In this document: positions 9,098 to 17,108 of the stretch, piece after piece
How the letters are laid out: every line of letters starts with the position of its first letter
How positions within the stretch are numbered: position 1 is the first letter of the stretch
Assembly: GCA_016207095.1 (NCBI GenBank)
Contig: JACQQF010000045.1
Location: forward strand, 1-64,000
Length of the DNA stretch: 64,000 nucleotides
DNA from: Candidatus Methylomirabilota bacterium
GTDB lineage: Bacteria > Methylomirabilota > Methylomirabilia > Methylomirabilales > Methylomirabilaceae
Direction: 5' to 3'
The notes under the pieces: generated by a model
The model's database searches: none
Seen by the model: the letters and a program-made list of their open reading frames with translations, nothing else
What the model was told of the DNA's origin: nothing
Program-made: the position numbers and the translations under genes

Positions 9098-9901
9098 ATG
9101 GCTGAGGTGGTTGCACTTTTCGTTTCGACGGTTCTCCTGAGGCCCTACGTCTTTTTGTTTCTGGCCCTCTACGTGTGGGCGGCGGCGGCGGCCATCGGGT
9201 GGCGCCGAACGGCCCTGTTCACCGCCATCGCCTGGGCGGTGGCGTTTACCGCCGAGTACTCTTCAACACGGAACGGGATTCCATTCGGGTTCTATAGCTA
9301 CATCCCGGCCACCAAGGGCCGGGAGCTCTGGGTCAGCAATGTCCCGTTCATGGATTCCCTCTCGTTTACCTTCCTGGCCTACGTGAGCTTTGCGCTGGCG
9401 CAGTGGCTAAGACTGCCCAGCGATGCGGGCGCGCGGGAGGTGAAGGACGTTCGGCGGTCCTGGCCTGTCCTGGGTCTCACGGCGTTTCTGTTCATGTTGA
9501 TCGACGTGGTGATCGATCCGCTCGCGCTACGCGGCGATCGCTGGTTCTTAGGGAAGATCTACGAATATCCAAGTCCTGGCATCTATTTTGGCGTGCCGCT
9601 GACAAACTTCCTCGGGTGGGGGGTGGTAGGGTTTGTGGTTATCGCCCTGTTCCAACGGCTCGATGGCGCCCTGCCGGCAGAAGAGAGTTCGAGCCGGGGC
9701 GTCAGGCCGATCCTTCTGGGCGCTGCCTTATACTTCCTGATTCTGGCGTTTAATCTCTGCATGACCTTTGCCATCGGTGAGTATCTCCTGGGGACAGTGG
9801 GGATCTTGCTCTATGTGCCAATTACCCGGTTGTTCCTCACCCGCTATTGGAGCATGTCCCCTGTCCACAGTTTCGTCAGTAGAGGAGCAATGTCATCATG
9901 A
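9098..9901 (+). CDS. CruF-like carotenoid biosynthesis membrane protein
   Basis: 267 aa with about seven membrane helices. The pattern EYSSTRNGIPFGFYSY, then a GRELWVSNVPFMDSLSF segment and a later DVVIDPLA segment match the DUF422/CruF family, whose members hydrate carotenoid end groups (bisanhydrobacterioruberin hydratase, gamma-carotene 1',2'-hydratase). The ATGA at 9898 couples it to hpnH. Placement at the head of a hopanoid operon suggests it works on a membrane isoprenoid; hydration of a carotenoid is the family role, but no phytoene genes are in the window. Confidence 0.78.
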   Translation: MAEVVALFVSTVLLRPYVFLFLALYVWAAAAAIGWRRTALFTAIAWAVAFTAEYSSTRNGIPFGFYSYIPATKGRELWVSNVPFMDSLSFTFLAYVSFALAQWLRLPSDAGAREVKDVRRSWPVLGLTAFLFMLIDVVIDPLALRGDRWFLGKIYEYPSPGIYFGVPLTNFLGWGVVGFVVIALFQRLDGALPAEESSSRGVRPILLGAALYFLILAFNLCMTFAIGEYLLGTVGILLYVPITRLFLTRYWSMSPVHSFVSRGAMSS

Positions 9902-10899
9902 GATTTCCGCTGCACATCACGACGGACATGATCGCGCACCAGGTGCGCCAGGGGCTGAAAGGCCACAAGCGCTATCCGTTCGTACTGATGCTGGAACCGC
10001 TGTACACCTGTAACTTGGCCTGCTTGGGCTGCTCCCTTGAGCGGCATACCGGGAAGCTTGAGGACCGGTTGACGCTTGAGCAGTGCCTGAAAGCGGTGGA
10101 TCAATCGGGCGCCCCTGCGGTGTCGATATGCGGCGGAGAGCCCACCATCTATCCCGAATTGAATGAACTCATGGGAGAGATCATTGCCAGAAAGCGTCAC
10201 ATCTATCTCTGCACGAACGCGCTGCTGCTCGATAGGACGGTCTACGGCAGGATCGCGCCCCACGTGCGGATCACGATTAATGTTCACCTGGACGGTATGA
10301 AAAAGACACACGACCATGTCTGCGCCAGGGATGGCGTGTTCGACAAGGCGATCGAGATGATCAAAGAAGGCAAGCGTCTCGGCTACCACGTGATCACGAA
10401 CACGACCATCTTCAAAGAGACCGACATGGACGAGGTTGAGGAGCTGTGCCGCTTGCTGAAAGAGTACCGCGTTGACGGGATGCTGATCTCTCCGGGCTAT
10501 CAGTACGAGTCGGTGGACCACGACATCTTCCTCACCCGCGACGATATCCACCGAAAGTTTCGGAGAGTCCTGGAGCTGTCGAAGCGCTACCGGCTCAGCT
10601 CCACCCCTATGTTCCTCGAGTTCGCCGCCGGGATGCGCGAGTATCCCTGCTCGCCGTGGAGCACCGTGACCTACACCCCGATGGGCTGGAAAGGGCCGTG
10701 CTATCTCATCGGGGCGAAATACTTCAAGACCTGGGAGGAGTTCTGGAACGGGGTGGACTGGGACTACTGGGAGTCCCGACAGGACCGGCGCTGCCAGAAC
10801 TGCAAGATGCACTCCGGCTTTGAAGCGTCTGTAGTGCGCGCGCTACCGAAGAGCCCTAGAGATATGGTCAGAATGGCGGCGTGGAACCTGCTGGGGTGA
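9898..10899 (+). CDS. hpnH: Adenosylhopene transferase HpnH (radical SAM)
   Basis: 333 aa. The radical-SAM cluster motif CNLACLGC begins at about residue 38; SICGGEPTIYPEL follows as the SAM-binding glycine stretch, and the C-terminus carries the RRCQNCKMHSGFE segment typical of HpnH. The enzyme adds a 5'-deoxyadenosyl group to diploptene, the first step towards C35 bacteriohopanepolyols. It overlaps the upstream CruF-like gene by four bases and precedes shc by six bases, the expected hopanoid operon arrangement. Confidence 0.95.
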   Translation: MRFPLHITTDMIAHQVRQGLKGHKRYPFVLMLEPLYTCNLACLGCSLERHTGKLEDRLTLEQCLKAVDQSGAPAVSICGGEPTIYPELNELMGEIIARKRHIYLCTNALLLDRTVYGRIAPHVRITINVHLDGMKKTHDHVCARDGVFDKAIEMIKEGKRLGYHVITNTTIFKETDMDEVEELCRLLKEYRVDGMLISPGYQYESVDHDIFLTRDDIHRKFRRVLELSKRYRLSSTPMFLEFAAGMREYPCSPWSTVTYTPMGWKGPCYLIGAKYFKTWEEFWNGVDWDYWESRQDRRCQNCKMHSGFEASVVRALPKSPRDMVRMAAWNLLG

Positions 10900-10905
10900 T
10901 CGAAG

Positions 10906-12894
10906 GTGGTGTCGCCACCTGCGGGAGATCGACTGCTGGACCCTGTGTTGAGCTCCCCGGAGATTGACACTGTCCGGCTCGACGGGGCGATCGAAAGGGC
11001 TCGATCTCGCCTCCTCGCGATACAGGACCCGGAAGGCTTCTGGGTGGCGGAGCTCGGGACCGACTCTACCCTGACCTCCGAATACCTGATGCTCCGCCGC
11101 CTTCTCGGCAAGGTGGATGAAACCAAGCAGCAAAAGGCGGGCGCGTACCTGCGAGAGACCCAGCTCCCCGAGGGCGGCTGGAACATCTATGACGGCGGCC
11201 CCAACCATCTGAGCACCACGGTCAAGGCCTATTTCGCGCTAAAGCTCAACGGCCATTCCCGGGACGAGCCGTTCATGCGCCGGGCCCGGGAGGTGATCCT
11301 GGATCAAGGGGGGCTCCTCCGAGTCAACGTCTTCACGAAGTTCACCCTCGCCATATTCGGCCAGATCGATTGGCGCGGCGTCCCGGCGATGCCGATCGAG
11401 CTGTTCCTCCTTCCTCGATGGTCCTTGTTCAACATGCACGAGATCTCCTACTGGTCCAGGACCGTGCTCACCCCTCTGATGATCATCTATGCCCACAAGC
11501 CGGTCGTGCCGGTCCCGACCGGAGCCGACCTCATGGAGCTTCGAGGCGATCTGACAGCGAGACACGACTACTACTTTCCCCGGGACGCGCGCCTGCTCTC
11601 ATGGCGGAACGTGTTCCTCGCGGCCGACCGGATGCTCCACTGGTACGAGTGGCATCCTGTGCAGCGCCTTCGCCGCCGTGCGACGGAGCGAGCCGCGCCC
11701 TGGATGCTGGCCCGGATGCGGGGAGAAGGCGGCCTCGGCGGGATCTACCCGGCGATGGCGAACTCTGTCATCGCCCTGCGCTGCCTCGGCTATGAGGTCG
11801 AGCATCCGATTGTGGCAAAGGCTTTCAAGCAGATCGAGGCGCTGGAGGTCGAGGACGACCGGACCCTGCACCTGCAGCCCTGTTTCTCTCCTGTCTGGGA
11901 CACCTGCCTGGCGGTGAACGCCCTTCGGGCATCCGGATTGCCTGCGGATCACGCCGCCATGGTCAGCGCCTGCAGGTGGCTCCTTACCAAACAGACCTGG
12001 AAGAAGGGAGACTGGAAGGTGAAGGCCCCGGCGGCCGAGCCCGGCGGCTGGTACTTCCAGTTCGAGAATGAGTTCTACCCCGATATCGACGACAGCGCAG
12101 TGGTGATGACCGCCCTCATCAAGACCGTCCTGCCCGATGAGGAGGCAAAACGCGCCGCACTGGCTCAGGCGCTCAAGTGGGTCATGCCGATGCAATCGAG
12201 CGACGGCGGCTGGGCGGCATATGACAAGGATAACAACAGGTTGTTCCTGAACGAGATCCCATTCGCTGACCACAAGGCGCTCCTCGACCCGCCCACGGCT
12301 GACCTGACCGGACGGATGCTCGAGACGCTGGGCCACCTGGGCCGCACCCGTTCCGACCCTGCCGTGAAGCGGGCCATCGTATTTCTTCAGGCCAATCAGG
12401 AACCCGAGGGGTGCTGGTACGGTCGGTGGGGAGTGAACTACATCTATGGGACGTGGTCGGTCTTGGCCGGGCTTCGGGCGATCGGAGAGCCGATGGATCA
12501 GCCATATGTCCATCGGGCCATTAACTGGCTGGTCGTCCGGCAGAACCCGGATGGTGGCTGGGGCGAATCGTGCTACTCCTACGACGACCCGCGGACGGCA
12601 GGCCGGGGGAACAGCACCGCATCCCAGACCGCATGGGCGCTCATGGGCCTGTTGCACGGGGGCGTCGTGAGACACCCTGCCGTCTCCAAAGGAATCGACT
12701 ATCTCCTCCGAACCCAATCTGTCGATGGCGGGTGGGAGGAAAGAGCATTCACTGGAACCGGGTTCCCCAGAGTCTTCTACCTCCGATACCACCTGTACCG
12801 ACTGTACTTTCCCCTCTGGGCTCTCTCCCTCTACCGCACCCTTCGCCGGACCGCCGACTCGTCGGATGGAGACGGCGCGACGCTCGCACATTAG
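10906..12894 (+). CDS. shc: Squalene-hopene cyclase
   Basis: 662 aa, normal length for the family. The catalytic DxDD motif is present as DIDDS near residue 393, and there are several QW repeats (for example QSSDGGWAAY, QNPDGGWGES, QSVDGGWEE). The enzyme cyclises squalene to hopene/hopanol at the cytoplasmic membrane. The GTG at 10906 lies six bases after hpnH. The 3' end overlaps the start of the HpnG-like gene by 29 bases. The set shc-hpnH-hpnG predicts extended hopanoids. Confidence 0.97.
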   Translation: MVSPPAGDRLLDPVLSSPEIDTVRLDGAIERARSRLLAIQDPEGFWVAELGTDSTLTSEYLMLRRLLGKVDETKQQKAGAYLRETQLPEGGWNIYDGGPNHLSTTVKAYFALKLNGHSRDEPFMRRAREVILDQGGLLRVNVFTKFTLAIFGQIDWRGVPAMPIELFLLPRWSLFNMHEISYWSRTVLTPLMIIYAHKPVVPVPTGADLMELRGDLTARHDYYFPRDARLLSWRNVFLAADRMLHWYEWHPVQRLRRRATERAAPWMLARMRGEGGLGGIYPAMANSVIALRCLGYEVEHPIVAKAFKQIEALEVEDDRTLHLQPCFSPVWDTCLAVNALRASGLPADHAAMVSACRWLLTKQTWKKGDWKVKAPAAEPGGWYFQFENEFYPDIDDSAVVMTALIKTVLPDEEAKRAALAQALKWVMPMQSSDGGWAAYDKDNNRLFLNEIPFADHKALLDPPTADLTGRMLETLGHLGRTRSDPAVKRAIVFLQANQEPEGCWYGRWGVNYIYGTWSVLAGLRAIGEPMDQPYVHRAINWLVVRQNPDGGWGESCYSYDDPRTAGRGNSTASQTAWALMGLLHGGVVRHPAVSKGIDYLLRTQSVDGGWEERAFTGTGFPRVFYLRYHLYRLYFPLWALSLYRTLRRTADSSDGDGATLAH

Positions 12895-13660
12895 TAGCGC
12901 CCGCGGCGCCCCGCTGGCCGTCTTTGTGGCAACACGGGCGGAGGCCAGGCCGCTCTGGATGGCGCTGTTCTCGACCTCCCGCGCCCCCCACCTCTCGGAC
13001 TCGGTTGCCCGCGCTCAGTTACAGGACCGGGAGGTGGTCCTGGCAACCACCGGGATGGGGCGAGAGCATGCCGAAGCCGCCGCTCGCCGCCTCTTCGATG
13101 AGGTCCCCGGCGCGGTCGCCTTCTCGGTCGGGGTGTCGGCCGGGCTCGATCCCCGGGTGCGGCCCGGGGATCTTGTTGTGGCTGATCAGGTGAGCTTTCA
13201 CCGACGCAGCGGGGGAGCTGCTCACACCCTTTCATGCGATTCCGGGTTGAAAGAGTCCGCCGTGAACGTCGTGCGTCAATCGGGCAAGCGGTACCATCTC
13301 GGCCCCATCGTGACAGCGGATCAGATCGTTCTGACGGCGAAGGAGAAGCGGGATTTGAGGGTGGGGTCAGGCGCCCTTGCCGTCGATATGGAAAGCGCGG
13401 CAATCGCGGCGGCGGCCGCAGCACGGTCGGTCCCGTTCCTGGCCATCCGGGCCATCCTCGATCCGGTGGAAGAGGATCTCCGGATCGCCTTCGATCAGTT
13501 TCTGGATCATCGGGGGGAGCCGCGCCCAGGGAGTCTTGCCCGATACCTTTTCGCTCACCCTCTCGCCCTTATCTCCCTCGTCGGGTTGGGGCTTCGGACG
13601 AAGGCGGCCTGTCGTCACCTCGGTCGCCTGCTGCGTGAGCTTTCAAGCATCCTAGCCTGA
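12866..13660 (+). CDS. hpnG: HpnG-type nucleoside phosphorylase
   Basis: 264 aa from an ATG inside the 3' end of shc. The PNP/UDP-phosphorylase fold is shown by FVATRAEARPL, a GVSAGLDPRVRPGDLVVAD stretch and VDMESAAIAAAA near residue 174. HpnG removes adenine from adenosylhopane to give ribosylhopane phosphate, directly after HpnH. The shc-like neighbour sequence upstream rules out the longer frame. The position between shc and transporter genes supports the hopanoid role over nucleoside salvage. Confidence 0.88.
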   Translation: METARRSHISSARGAPLAVFVATRAEARPLWMALFSTSRAPHLSDSVARAQLQDREVVLATTGMGREHAEAAARRLFDEVPGAVAFSVGVSAGLDPRVRPGDLVVADQVSFHRRSGGAAHTLSCDSGLKESAVNVVRQSGKRYHLGPIVTADQIVLTAKEKRDLRVGSGALAVDMESAAIAAAAAARSVPFLAIRAILDPVEEDLRIAFDQFLDHRGEPRPGSLARYLFAHPLALISLVGLGLRTKAACRHLGRLLRELSSILA

Positions 13661-13683
13661 GCGATGGACAGGTCCGGCCATGC

Positions 13684-13713
13684 TTGACGATTCGGCGACT
13701 TTTCCGGTATGAT
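13684..13713 (+). promoter_or_regulatory. Candidate sigma-70 promoter before the 13740 lipoprotein gene
   Basis: TTGACG (13684-13689) and TATGAT (13708-13713) with an 18-base spacer. It would start a transcript about 20 bases before the next gene, separating it from the hopanoid operon. Confidence 0.5.
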
Positions 13714-13739
13714 CGTACCAACCCACACCGCTATCCTCT

Positions 13740-14324
13740 GTGATGCCTCGCCTGAGAGTCTGTACGCCGAGAGGGGGTCACATCTTTCCAAGTGTCCGGC
13801 GCCATGAGGGTGTTTCAGCGCTCGCTCTGCTTGTGCTGACGGCGTGCGCCGCCGGCAAGATCGTCGACGGCGTCCTTGTTGACGACGCTCGGGGGTTCAA
13901 GATTCCTGTGCTCAGAGACGGTTGGCGGCAGTTCAAGGCCGAGGGGGTGGAAGTGGCATTCCGGGCGGAGCCGGGGGGCCAGATCGCGGCGCTGTTCGTC
14001 AGTTGTGAGGGCCAGCAGGCGATCCCGCTCCGAATCCTGAGTAGACGCCTGTTCTTCGGGATCGGGGCAAAGCGGGTGATGGCGCAGGAGCAGGTTTCGC
14101 TGAACGGCACCGAAGCGATCCACACCCTGTTGGAGGGTCGCGTCAAGGACGCCGAGGTCATGGTCAGCAGCTACGTCGCCAAGGACGCCACCTGCATCTA
14201 TGATCTGGTCTACGTGGCTGCTCGCGCCGCCTTTGAGGAGCGGTTGCCTGAGTTTGAGCGGTTTGTGAAGGGCTGGGTACTCACCGGAAAGAGTTCCACG
14301 TTCCAAGTGCCGGGTTCCAGGTAA
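13740..14324 (+). CDS. Predicted lipoprotein of unknown function
   Basis: 194 aa from a GTG (13740) with an ATG one codon later. A rather long basic N-region leads to a hydrophobic core ending in LVLTAC, a plausible lipobox near residue 36. The mature part is a mixed alpha/beta domain (VDDARGFKIPVLRDGW opening, EVMVSSYVAKDATCIYDLVYV core) that I do not recognise by name. The last ten codons and the stop come from the dispersed palindrome at 14289-14512, so the native C-terminus has been replaced or extended. Context between hopanoid and Mla genes hints at envelope lipid handling. Confidence 0.65.
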   Translation: MMPRLRVCTPRGGHIFPSVRRHEGVSALALLVLTACAAGKIVDGVLVDDARGFKIPVLRDGWRQFKAEGVEVAFRAEPGGQIAALFVSCEGQQAIPLRILSRRLFFGIGAKRVMAQEQVSLNGTEAIHTLLEGRVKDAEVMVSSYVAKDATCIYDLVYVAARAAFEERLPEFERFVKGWVLTGKSSTFQVPGSR

Positions 14325-14512
14325 TATAGAGTTCCGTGTTCTACGTTAAATACTGTTTCGGGTTCCACGTGCCGGGTTCCAAGTTCCAAGGTCCGGGTTG
14401 AAACCCGTGGGGCTTGACCTTTTGTTTAGAACTTAGAACCTGGCACTTGGCACCTGGAACAGTATTTAGCCTGGAACTCGGAACATAGAACCTGGAACTG
14501 CAGAGAGGACAG
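14289..14512. repeat. Large imperfect palindromic repeat (GTTCCACGTGCC... family)
   Basis: About 220 bases made of GTTCCA/GGAAC words. The left half contains TAAATACTGTTTCGGGTTCC (from about 14347) and the right half the complementary GGAACAGTATTTA (about 14456-14468), with GGGTTGAAACCC near the centre. The whole block can fold as one long hairpin. It supplies the end of the preceding gene and abuts the mlaE ribosome site. Confidence 0.7.
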
Positions 14513-14515
14513 CCA

Positions 14516-15301
14516 ATGCGGACTCTGGCCCTGGCCATCGGCGGCCAGTCCCAGCGGATGTTGGAGCTGCTGGGAGGGCTCTCCCAGCTCTCCTACCAGA
14601 CTTTCTCGTGCGCCGTCAGACCTCCGTATCATCTCCGCCTGTTGATCCAGCAGGTGGATCACATCGGCGTGAAATCGATCTCGATCGCCGGCGTGGCCGC
14701 GCTGTTCACCGGCCTCGTCTTGGCCCTGCAGACCGCGTACGGCCTCAGCCGGTTCGGGGCGAAGGCGTACGTGGGGCTCATCGTCTCCATGTCGATGGTG
14801 CGGGAGCTGGGACCCGTTCTCACGGCCCTCTTGGTCGGAGGAAGGGTCAGCTCGGGGATGACGGCCGAATTGGGATCGATGAAAGTCACAGAACAGATCG
14901 ACGCAATGCGGGCCATGGGCGCGAATCCGATCAAGAAACTGGTGGTGCCGCGAGTGCTCAGCACGATGTTGGTCCTGCCGCTGCTCACAGTCATGGCCGA
15001 CATCCTGGGCATTCTGGGCGGGATGGTGATCTCCAAGCATGAGTTCCAGGTCGATTACCGGCTCTACTACAATGCCGTGACGCGCAATCTCACGTTAGCC
15101 GACATCGTGAGCGGCCTCGGCAAGACGGTCATCTTCGGCTATATCATCGCCATCGTCGGTTGCTATAAGGGGCTGGAGACGGTGGGCGGAACGGAGGGGC
15201 TGGGCAAGGCGACCACCGCGACCGTCGTCACCTCGGCCATCATGGTCATCATCTCGGATTTCTTTCTGACGAAGTTCTTCTGGTGGCTGGAGGGCTGGTA
15301 A
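14516..15301 (+). CDS. mlaE: MlaE-family lipid ABC transporter permease
   Basis: 261 aa with five or six membrane helices. GLVLALQTAYGL, RELGPVLTALLVGGRV, GSMKVTEQIDAMRAMG and SPIKKLVVPR-like (NPIKKLVVPR) segments are hallmarks of MlaE/YrbE permeases. MlaE sits in the inner membrane with the ATPase MlaF and the MCE protein MlaD to move phospholipid between membranes. The mlaF gene starts one base after the stop. Location directly after hopanoid genes suggests a possible role in hopanoid traffic, as proposed for other hopanoid-cluster MCE systems. Confidence 0.93.
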   Translation: MRTLALAIGGQSQRMLELLGGLSQLSYQTFSCAVRPPYHLRLLIQQVDHIGVKSISIAGVAALFTGLVLALQTAYGLSRFGAKAYVGLIVSMSMVRELGPVLTALLVGGRVSSGMTAELGSMKVTEQIDAMRAMGANPIKKLVVPRVLSTMLVLPLLTVMADILGILGGMVISKHEFQVDYRLYYNAVTRNLTLADIVSGLGKTVIFGYIIAIVGCYKGLETVGGTEGLGKATTATVVTSAIMVIISDFFLTKFFWWLEGW

Positions 15302-15302
15302 G

Positions 15303-16043
15303 GTGAGCGACCCGATCATCGAGTTCCGCCAGGTCTCTAAGTCATTCAATGGCACGCCGGTCCTGTCGGGAATGGACCTGGCGATCCGCCCGGCCGAGAC
15401 GGTCACGGTCATCGGCGGCAGCGGGATCGGCAAGAGCGTCACCCTCAAGCTGATCGTTGGCTTGATGAAGCCGGAGGCAGGCCAGGTGCTGATCGAGGGG
15501 GAGGATATCGTGCCGCTGACGGAGGACCAGCTCATCCGCGTCCGCAAGAAGATCGGGATGGTCTTCCAGGGCGGGGCAATCTTCGATTCCCTGTCGGTGG
15601 GAGAGAACATCGCCTACCCCCTCCGCGAGCATACCACCATGTCGGAGAAGGACATCCGAGACCGCGTCAGAGAGACCCTCCACCTTGTGGGGCTCGATGG
15701 CATCGAAGACAAAGACCCGGCGGAGCTGTCCGGCGGGATGAGAAAGCGGGTGGCCCTGGCCCGAGCGATCGCCCTGGCTCCCCGGATCATCCTGTATGAC
15801 GAGCCGACGACAGGCCTCGACCCTACCAACACCGAGAAGATCAACGAATTGATCGTGGATATGGATGAGAAGTTGGGCGTCACGTCGGTGGTGGTCACGC
15901 ACGACATGCGGAGCGCGTTCAAGATCTCCGACCGGATCGCCCTGCTTTACCAGGGGAAGATCGTTTTCGCCGGGACCCCCCATCAGATCGAAAGCTCCGA
16001 TCTGCCGGTGGTCCGACAGTTTATTGCGGGAAGCATGGTGTGA
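15303..16043 (+). CDS. mlaF: MlaF-family ABC ATPase
   Basis: 246 aa from a GTG at 15303. Walker A is GGSGIGKS (about residues 38-45), the signature is LSGGMRKRVALARA, Walker B is IILYDEPTTGLDP, and the H-loop VVTHDM follows. The GMRKR variant of the signature is typical of Mla/Ttg2A ATPases. It energises the MlaE permease encoded one base upstream. Confidence 0.94.
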   Translation: MSDPIIEFRQVSKSFNGTPVLSGMDLAIRPAETVTVIGGSGIGKSVTLKLIVGLMKPEAGQVLIEGEDIVPLTEDQLIRVRKKIGMVFQGGAIFDSLSVGENIAYPLREHTTMSEKDIRDRVRETLHLVGLDGIEDKDPAELSGGMRKRVALARAIALAPRIILYDEPTTGLDPTNTEKINELIVDMDEKLGVTSVVVTHDMRSAFKISDRIALLYQGKIVFAGTPHQIESSDLPVVRQFIAGSMV

Positions 16044-16056
16044 AAGCGCAGGGAAA

Positions 16057-16130
16057 GCTTTCAGCCATCAGCGGTCAGCTCTCAGCAAGAACGATTTTGC
16101 TGACCGCTGATGGCTGACGGCTGAATGCTT
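16057..16130. repeat. Dispersed palindrome (CAGCCATCAGC family)
   Basis: Perfect 18-base arms: CAGCCATCAGCGGTCAGC at 16062-16079 and its reverse complement at 16099-16116, with a 19-base loop. Relatives at 19597-19640 and 44093-44192. It separates mlaF from mlaD and could form a strong RNA hairpin inside the operon. Confidence 0.8.
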
Positions 16131-16154
16131 ACATGAAGCGCAGGAGGAAGGCAG

Positions 16155-17108
16155 ATGCAGGGGCGTGAACAGTCGATGCGGTTGCGGGTGGGGATCTTCG
16201 TCCTCGGACTCCTGGTCCTTTTCGTGGTGTTTGTCCTGACGATCGGCAGCCAGAGTCGGATCTTCGAGCGCCGATACACGCTGCATGCCTTCTTCGGCAC
16301 CATCGAGGGCCTTAGCGTTGGGGCGCCGGTCCGCCTGGCTGGCGTCTCCGTCGGGAAGGTCAGCGCCATCACATTCGGTAAGGACCTGGCCAGCAAGAAG
16401 ATCAGAGCGACCATGAGCCTCGATGCGAGGCTCCAGGACCGGATTCGGGAGGATTCGATCGCTAGCATCGGGACCATCGGGCTGGTGGGCGATAAGGTGC
16501 TGGAGCTGACGGTGGGAAGTCCTGATAAGAAGGTCCTTCCTGCAGGGGCCGTGGTGGCCAGCATCGATCCGCCGGATTACGCCAAGCTCCTTCAGAGAGG
16601 CGATCAGATCGTTGATAACGTGCTGAGGATTTCGGATTCCCTGAGCCATCTCCTGGGCGGCGGGGAAGGCGCGGCGGCGGGACAGGATCTGGCACAGAGC
16701 ATCAGCTCCCTCAGTCGGATCATGCGGGAGATCGAGCAAGGAGACGGATTGCTCCACGCCTTGGTCTATGAGAAACGCTCCGGCGAGGTCCTGAATGATT
16801 TGAGACATGCGGCCCGTGCGCTGAACGAGTTGACGACGAAATTCCAGGCGCAGAAGGGGCTGGCACACGTTCTGTTTGCGGATCCGAGAGCCGACAAGAT
16901 CATGGGAGACCTTGAGCATGCCTCCAACAATCTCAAGCTCGTTTCGGCCCGACTTGCCAAAGGTGAGGGAACGCTTGGAGCGCTTATCGACGACCCCACC
17001 CTGTATGAGGACCTCGCATCCCTCCTGCGGGGGGCGAATCGCAGCCTGATCCTGCGAACCCTGATCCAATCGACCCGGCAGTCGGGGGCCTCCGCCGAGT
17101 CGCGATGA
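16155..17108 (+). CDS. mlaD: MlaD-family MCE-domain lipid-binding protein
   Basis: 317 aa. One N-terminal transmembrane helix (VGIFVLGLLVLFVVFVLTIG, about residues 11-30) anchors a single MCE domain (FFGTIEGLSVGAPVRLAGV, then GTIGLVGDKVLELTVG), followed by a helical C-terminal tail of about 180 residues. The start at 16155 has GGAGG about seven bases upstream. The periplasmic MCE ring carries lipid between MlaFE and outer-membrane partners. The ATGA overlap with the GH57 gene downstream implies cotranslation even though that enzyme is unrelated in function. Confidence 0.9.
   Translation: MQGREQSMRLRVGIFVLGLLVLFVVFVLTIGSQSRIFERRYTLHAFFGTIEGLSVGAPVRLAGVSVGKVSAITFGKDLASKKIRATMSLDARLQDRIREDSIASIGTIGLVGDKVLELTVGSPDKKVLPAGAVVASIDPPDYAKLLQRGDQIVDNVLRISDSLSHLLGGGEGAAAGQDLAQSISSLSRIMREIEQGDGLLHALVYEKRSGEVLNDLRHAARALNELTTKFQAQKGLAHVLFADPRADKIMGDLEHASNNLKLVSARLAKGEGTLGALIDDPTLYEDLASLLRGANRSLILRTLIQSTRQSGASAESR

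Noticed and set aside
9844-10812. 322-codon minus-strand open frame
   Set aside because: Antisense to hpnH, whose radical-SAM motif fixes the coding strand.
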